Assembly (NCBI GenBank): GCA_037903475.1
Contig: JBAJFG010000583.1
Coordinates: 62,001 to 126,000 of the forward strand
Source: Ancylostoma caninum
Lineage: Eukaryota; Nematoda; Chromadorea; Rhabditida; Ancylostomatidae
Direction: 5' to 3'
DNA: 64,000 nucleotides
The position numbers and the translations under genes were made by a program. Under the pieces are notes generated by a model. That model was not told where the DNA came from. It made no database searches and saw only the letters and a list, made by a program, of their open reading frames with translations. This document shows positions 57,646 through 64,000 of the stretch, piece by piece. Every line of letters starts with the position of its first letter. Positions within the stretch are counted from its first letter, which is position 1.

Positions 57646-60600
57646 TCAAAATGAGTGTGAAGTAGGCTTTCTCGCACTCCAGTAGAGAGACTTTTGCATC
57701 TCATACAGACGCGAAACAGTGCGGTCGTAAGCAAAGGCTTCGTCCTCACCCGAGAAGACACTTGCACGAGCTGTATCCTACAAATTGTAGAACGTTTAGT
57801 GAAGCAATAAAAAAACCGAAAGTCACTCTCCAAACATACTGTGTCCTCTCCTACGTCCAAGTCGTCCATCAGCACTCTCTGGGAATCACTAAGTTCAAGT
57901 TCATCTTCCACATCTACAGTTAACTGGAATAGCTTATCCAGTGGTGCATCGGCGCTGACAACGAGTCGGACCTAAAGATTAACCCAAATAAAAGAGAAAT
58001 GCAGTAGAGACAGTGGTGAAGGAGCACAGATACGATAGTGATGAGACAGGGGTCAGAAAAGTGAAAGTTGTTTGGGTCAAAAAAGTGAAGGTTTTTCACT
58101 AACCACGAAGGTAAAAAGAGTGAAGTTTACAGAGTGCGAGATAGTGAAGCCCTTTTTTAAGATGGCTAGCACCGAAACAGCTCTGGCATTGCTCAAAAAA
58201 GAAGAAAAGATCACATGTCCAGAGGGGAATGGTAAATATGCTCACAATATCTAAATTCTCACTCTAACATGGACGGCAATGCACTAGGCGACACTGCTCA
58301 GTTGTCAGTAATCTTCTTCATAAAATTTTCTACAAAATGACACCAAGACTGATGATTTTTACAAGGAATCCACGAAGAAATCATTATTTTTAGAATCTGG
58401 ACGGGGATTTGCGTCTTCTAAAATTTCTCCGCAATTTTCAGAGAATGGTGAGTTGCGCATTTGTCTATCAAACTCCCGAAATCCCTGCGCACACAGCGGT
58501 CATAAAAGCAAGAGCCTTTTCCTGAAAATGGCCAAGAAAACAGCCCATGTATAAAAAACGCTTTTCCGCCAAATATCTCTTTCAGTTCGAAAAATCAGGT
58601 CTTACGCAGTTGTCAGCTGCCGAGCCCAAGCAATTCCGAGTAGAATGGTATATAATGCTTGGTACTTCCTTTCATGCTAGGCTAAAAAACCCCGCGTGAG
58701 ACAAATGCCCCGTGTAGGTCAGGGGGGGGGGCAGGCAAGAGAGCACGCAATATGAGAGGGCGCCCAACGCGAGGGTGAGACGGACGGGGCATCTGTCTTA
58801 CCCTGGATTCTCCGTCGAGAGTGAAAGAAACTACCAAGAATTATATATCATCCTGCTCAGAATATCATTCTGATTTCAGCTGACAAGTGCGCAACTTTCA
58901 ATTCTCCCAAATAAAGAAGATGTCGTGGTTTTTACGTTTTAGAAAGTTCCTCAGTTATTCTTCTGTGCAGGTCCAGGTGTCCAGGCCAAAGCCTAGATTT
59001 CAGGCAATCTCATGCCTATATTCTCAACAGTTTTTCTCAACCCGTATTCGCCGACGACTCTTGAGCTTCATGTTTCCTGCCGATGTTTTATACGTGGAAT
59101 TTAATCCACAACTGCGCGTTTCATGTATTTCTTCCTTTCCCGAACAAAAAGTGCGACTTTCTGCACCCTTTTGCGATCCGGGGCTGCGCCTCGGATCCAA
59201 TTTATCCTCACAGTCGTAGGTGAAGATTCCCCCAACCATAAGTGGTGGTGGGTTGAGACGTATCTCGCGTTATCGTACCTATGTGAAGGAGTAAGAAGAA
59301 GAGCAAAAAGGATAATCGAAAAGAAGACTACTACATTCGTTACTATCCCTCTTGCTCTTTTCCATAACTAGTTACTCAAGTTGGACAACAGCACTCAACT
59401 TGTTTGGCGCATTGGGTAGGTGGTGCTGGTGCGGCGCGAGAGACCAGACGAGCGATACAGAAGTGATACTTATAATACCATGATCTTACCTTTTGATCGT
59501 AAAACGTGTCTATCATTGTTATAAACCGTCGTGCTTCACTAAGCTTGGACCTCGTCAAAACGGGGACATTTCGAAGGATGATGGTGTGAAAGACCCGTGC
59601 TAAAACTAGATAGTCAGCTGCTCCACATGGTCGCTCGCACCACTGAAACATTTAAAGTATCCAAAGTAGAATGGAGTCTAGAAAACAACGTTATAATAAA
59701 AACAAAATAAGACATACGTCTGCGAATTCGATGTCGGCGACTCCGCCGCAACATTTTTTCACCACGAGATTGCGACCACGTATATTGAGGGTCTTCGTGC
59801 GGATGGCTTAATATGTAGGTTCATTCAGTAAATACATCAGAGTGACGTTTTAGAAGATAAATACATCAGAGTGACGTTTTAGAAGAGAGAAGGATGTTAG
59901 AGCACAGAACATCTACGCCAAAACCACACAGACATCCTCAAAGCTAAGAGCACGGCTTGCAAGTGCCATATGGTTCCTAAAATCCTTAGCCATGCTGTAA
60001 ACCAAAAACCTATGGATCTATCCTCTCAAGTTAGAAACTAATTCATTCAAAATGAGAAAAATATCTTCGTGTGCCTGATAAACACACTTACTGTCCGTCT
60101 CTTGAGCTATCAGCTGTTTGAATACGCGATCACATTGCTGGTTAACATCGCGTAGTGATGACCGGACGAAGTAGGACTCAGAATCACCGCTACCGATCCG
60201 ACGATAATCTATGCCAGAATCCAGCGCAATAGTATGACACCTTTCCTGTAGAGTAATTGATGATATCAATTCAAAATTGCACATTCTACTGGTGAAGCGC
60301 TAATAACAGGAATGATAATGGATGACAAATGCTAACTGAAATAGAATGGGTAGAGATGTACCTGCAAAACGCCGATGAATGGGACGAACTGATGCCGCTG
60401 CAATCCATTCTTGTATAGATCAACGGGAGGACGATTAGAAGTAGCCACAACAACCAGGCCTTCTTCAAACAATAATGAGAAGAATCTCTTCAAAATCATC
60501 GCATCAGCTATGTCGGTGACCTAAATCGGAGTACTGCAACAAATAAAAAAACCCTGATATGCTCTACTTTCCAATTCCTCAGATTATGGTACTAATGCGT

Positions 60601-63600
60601 CATTTCTTTTGAGTACCTGAAACTCATCGAAGCAGAGAAGCTTACATCTGCTCATAATCTCGTCAACGATGTGCGGCACGGGATCGAATGAACCTCGCTC
60701 ACCAACATATGCAAGCTTCAGAGCGTGCATTCCTGCAAGTAAAAGAAAACGAAGAATCTCTGCTACTGCATCCACATTTGAACAAGATCGGTGCGCTCTA
60801 GGTGCCCTATGAACTTGATAACGATCAAAATGACCTTACCCTAGATATCAAAAAGAGATATAGTAGTTCCTCATCGAAAATGATGGAACATCTATCACGG
60901 TGGTAAATTGGGAATGCGCACTAAAGTTTCAAAGTTCTTATGAATGTATTGCCGAACGCTCTTTGTCAAACATTTGTCACTACCTGAAAGAATCCTTCAT
61001 GGAGAATTTTTTGGTACACAGCATATCGAATATTACTTCATTCTTGATTCCTGAAGAAACTTATAACAACACCGACAGAAATCTTTAAGTTCTCATTCCC
61101 ATTTTCCATGTAGTTAGAGAGGGTAAAACTGTAACGGAGCACTACCGCAAGTCATGTCAAGAATTAAGAGAATTTTTGTTGTATTATCTGATTGAATTCA
61201 TGCGACAACCGACTACTCGAAAATGGTCCCAAACTTATTTAGTAGAAAAAAATTCTCTTCGAAATTTATAATAACGTTCTCATTTTTGAATCTACACAAA
61301 AAAACATTCATCACTGCAACTACCTCGACATGGAAAATGAAATATTCAATAATCGAATAGTAACCAAAATGTACAACAAAACAGATGATTTTCGTTTTTC
61401 CGTTAAAAGATTCCCCCATTTCACCATGAAAATGTCAACTGCTACTAAAACAGCTATCGTATATGCCGAAATTCTGAGAACAGCTAGAACATGTGCAAGT
61501 TTTGATACCTTCGTTGAAAGAACCAAAGCGACCACGCAACAGCTCACTGAATTGACCTACAACAATTCTTTGATAACGTCTAGTATTCTCAAATGTATTT
61601 TTAAAAATCCTCCCATTATATATAAAAACAACCTCAGCAAGAACAATAATTCCTTCAAATATTTCGTTACCAATGCCCTGTAGCAAACTATAAAACAGTT
61701 TTACCAGTAAAACACAACACATTTTCAGAACCCAGCCTGTGTCCTCTCTAGCATCTGGGTCTGTCTTCTAATGGTAACCATTGACCGGTTATAACCAAAA
61801 ATATCTCATAATATTTCCACTTAACATTTCATGATTACCAACCACCGAAAAGATTCATTCCACTTCTCTATTCATGTACAACCTGTATGACATGCGGTGG
61901 TGGATTAGCCGCTTATGACTAAACCATGAGGACACGTAGGTTAAACTTTTAACTTTTGATACATAATGCATTAAGGTGATCTTCTTCCGCAACATCCACC
62001 AGCCCGCCGCGCAGCGTGGGTGATGCGGCGCGCCATTCCGCGGGAATAATGATCGTGACTGACGTCCCCTGTAGATACCGCGCTGAGTGGTCTATATGAA
62101 AAATCCTCCGAAAAGACACGAGATTCTGCCGTGCAGCTGACGTACGCTCTTGGTATAAATTGCCATTTTCGCTTTTTTGAAACAGACAGTAAGATTGCCT
62201 AAGACGACTGCAACTGTCTCGGTCGTAGGAATAAGCATGGAGCAGCAATAGTTTCCCATAGTTTGCACTGAATACAGCATTCTTACTTAGGATGATTGTG
62301 TTGTGCTCAATGAGGGCATACACAAAGGTACTAACAGTTACTATGAGATTATATAGGACTCTCATATTTTGAGCTGATTCCCTTAACAATGCACAATTCC
62401 ACTGCCACTTTTGCCGGAGAAAGTGATAATGGTGTGATAAGAGTGCGCCAACATATTGGGAGACATATTAACTGGTAAAACTTAATGGCCTGACTTGCAG
62501 CAAAATGACTCGTGGCTGAATTTTGACAGAATTAAGCATTGAGCATGAAAGTTTTTTCCGTTCAAGGGTCTGCAAGGTTGCTACTGGGTTGAGCCTGACC
62601 CCAATTTCCTTGCTTATAGCAAGAATCACAATTTTGAATTCCTCCTGCTTACTTATTGAATGTCAAGTAAGAACAAATATAAATTGCGATAACTAGACCC
62701 CCTACTACGGAGCGCAGTGATGATACTGAAGGCAGCAGTGGCACTCATTCAGAAGTCATCGTGTTTTCCAAGACTTCAATGCATTCCAGACTAGCAGCTC
62801 GCTCACTTTCAATCCGTTACAAGAAGTCATCAATGCCTGTTGTCTCGGCAACCTGGATGCGAGAAAATAACTGTTTATGGGCTCACTCATATGCTTGTTT
62901 GCATGTGCCCACTTTTGCGTCTTGTTTCAGGCAATTCACACCAAGTGCTTTTAATCAAGAAGAAATTGCAAACTCAGTTATAAAAACTAGTTATTGATCG
63001 AGCGTTTTGATAGGAATGATGGATGAATGCACTCTCAATGGATTTTTTGCCAGTGATATTTCTCTCTTTTCTTTCAATTTCCCAAGTTCAAGCGAAACAG
63101 GGCAAATTGTCCTTCACATTGGCGGAATAAAAAACACTGTGAAAAATTTTTCGATGTACCTCAACCAACGATGGCGAAAAGCGTATTACACATTGAGACG
63201 GGCTCACAACAAGGCATCTATAACATGCAATGTAACACTCAAAATCAAAACGCCCAGAGTACGAATGTGGAGCTTGAAATCTCTTGTTTTGTAGAATGCC
63301 AGTTTCGGAGAAAAAATACAACAGAGAAAATCTAGAGTGCGTTTCTTCGGGGACTACGATTGGAGAGACGGCAGAGAGAAAACGCAGGAAAGTGTGAAAC
63401 AAATGGTGAGGAGTGAGAAGAATTCAGGAAATCCGCATATATAAATTCTTAAATTTCGGCGCATTTGAAACAGGCTGTAGAAAGGCGAACCATCGCAAAC
63501 TCAGTTCGGTCATATCCAAGACCAAAAAAAAAAGCAAATTAAGCTTGACTCTGTTGACGAGGTAGCCATTCTCAGGCCAAGGACTTTGAAAGGCATTTCG

Positions 63601-63853
63601 AACCACTACCCATTTCTTTATGATGATTACTTCCCCTACCACTGATGTGAACAAATGAAACAGGAAATAAGCTAATGTTTATCGGTTGAATGAACGTACT
63701 TTTATGCACCTCCTGCATGAATGAGTGGAAGTGTACTCTTTCCTTCTCCTCAAATGGACAGCAGTCGAAAAAAAGATCCATTAGCGTGGTTTTTCCGCAA
63801 CCGACAGTGCCCCATAGATAAATGCCTCGCGGTGCCAGGTTGACCTTCTCATT
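57646..63853 (-). CDS. AFG1-family AAA ATPase (AFG1L/LACE1-like), 3' eight exons
   Basis: Exons, 5' to 3' on the minus strand: 63853-63700, 60732-60617, 60520-60362, 60245-60092, 59806-59718, 59642-59490, 57971-57840, 57777-57646. All phases agree, giving 362 residues to a TGA stop. Walker A is [15 protein letters not shown] in the first exon, followed by [20 protein letters not shown]. Walker B is [20 protein letters not shown]. Next come [61 protein letters not shown] and [20 protein letters not shown]. All are hallmarks of the family, a mitochondrial inner-membrane ATPase linked to turnover and assembly of respiratory-chain proteins. The N-terminus, with its targeting signal, is outside the window. 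Introns range from 62 bases to 2967 bases. The acceptor of the 59806 exon is attaag, atypical for worms but fixed by phase. Confidence 0.96.
57972..59489. other. AFG1-type gene intron (1.5 kb)
   Basis: Contains a G10 tract at 58722-58731. This tract sits between inverse copies of a gacaaatgccccgt motif (about 58700-58713 and 58784-58797). Other open frames (for example plus strand 58887-59219) are unassigned. Confidence 0.75.
59829..59886. repeat. Perfect 29-bp tandem duplication in an AFG1-type gene intron
   Basis: 59829-59857 and 59858-59886 are identical, each starting taaatacatcagagtgacgt. It lies in the 285-base intron 59807-60091. Confidence 0.95.
60733..63699. other. AFG1-type gene intron (about 3 kb) with mobile-element debris
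   Basis: Separates the Walker A exon from the Walker B exon. It contains a plus-strand reverse transcriptase fragment (61248-61683). A minus-strand open frame (61949-62389, ending in [20 protein letters not shown]) has no family I can name. Near 63310-63400 it has a short repeat also found near 28670-28745. Confidence 0.8.
61248..61683 (+). pseudogene. Probable Penelope-like reverse transcriptase C-terminal fragment
   Basis: Plus-strand open block reading [20 protein letters not shown], then [20 protein letters not shown], then a helical stretch [20 protein letters not shown]. The order YLD-x-x-I, VYDKRDDF-F-V-FP and a Q/E-x-x-R-x-x-R-x-C-S helix is typical of the thumb region of Penelope-type and related GIY-YIG-linked reverse transcriptases. 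Upstream catalytic motifs and the endonuclease were not found. It lies antisense to the host gene inside the intron. Confidence 0.5.
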
Positions 63854-64000
63854 CTGAAGTGAAGCCGCATACATGTGAGCTATTCAAGGAAAGTAACTGG
63901 TAATGAGGTACAACTTTGAATTGTTTCCATAACTGGAACAGTTTAGAAGTGTTGTTCCTTCGCTTTGGTGGAACCTGGTAGGTAGATAAAGAGTCCAAAA

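Overview
This is eukaryotic DNA from a nematode, most likely a strongylid (hookworm-like) worm. The evidence is: genes split by many introns of 53-110 bases mixed with multi-kilobase introns; a spliced-leader-1-like 22-mer; and dense RTE, CR1 and mariner elements. No bacterial-style operons, CRISPR arrays, rRNA genes or intact tRNA genes were seen.

Four host genes can be supported. (1) The window opens with the last two exons of a pterin-4a-carbinolamine dehydratase (PCBD/DCoH) gene, plus strand, 4-284. (2) A small gene for a secreted Thr/Ser-rich mucin-like protein lies at 9023-10922, plus strand, with a TATA box and a polyadenylation signal. (3) A complete 12-exon Regnase-type endoribonuclease gene (UBA-like, NYN nuclease, CCCH finger and C-terminal helical region; 501 residues) lies on the minus strand at 14952-21028. 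It was rebuilt exon by exon with every splice phase consistent. (4) The last eight exons of an AFG1-family mitochondrial AAA ATPase lie on the minus strand at 57646-63853, with the 5' end outside the window.

Most of the rest is a layered graveyard of mobile elements. At 1.2-2.5 kb there is an old 5'-truncated RTE-like reverse transcriptase fragment, and at 5.3-8.2 kb a decayed RTE copy. Degenerate mariners lie at about 11.1-11.9 kb and 13.2-14.3 kb. Inverted-repeat elements, one with tRNA-like box B sequences in both arms, lie at 32.3-35.2 kb. A 1.56 kb near-perfect foldback element with TA duplications lies at 42.8-44.4 kb.

The most striking region is 44.9-56.5 kb. It is a large inverted duplication built around two oppositely oriented copies of one mariner. 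The left copy was later split by a 0.92 kb palindromic MITE, the right copy by a 4.6 kb CR1 retrotransposon, and the centre by a full-length RTE retrotransposon. The RTE has an intact 995-residue ORF and a perfect 15-bp target-site duplication. Insertion order can be read directly from the sequence.

The stretches 21.1-32.3 kb and 35.2-42.8 kb are long AT-rich, repeat-bearing intergenic or intronic DNA with a few GC-rich islands. No gene there could be identified with confidence.
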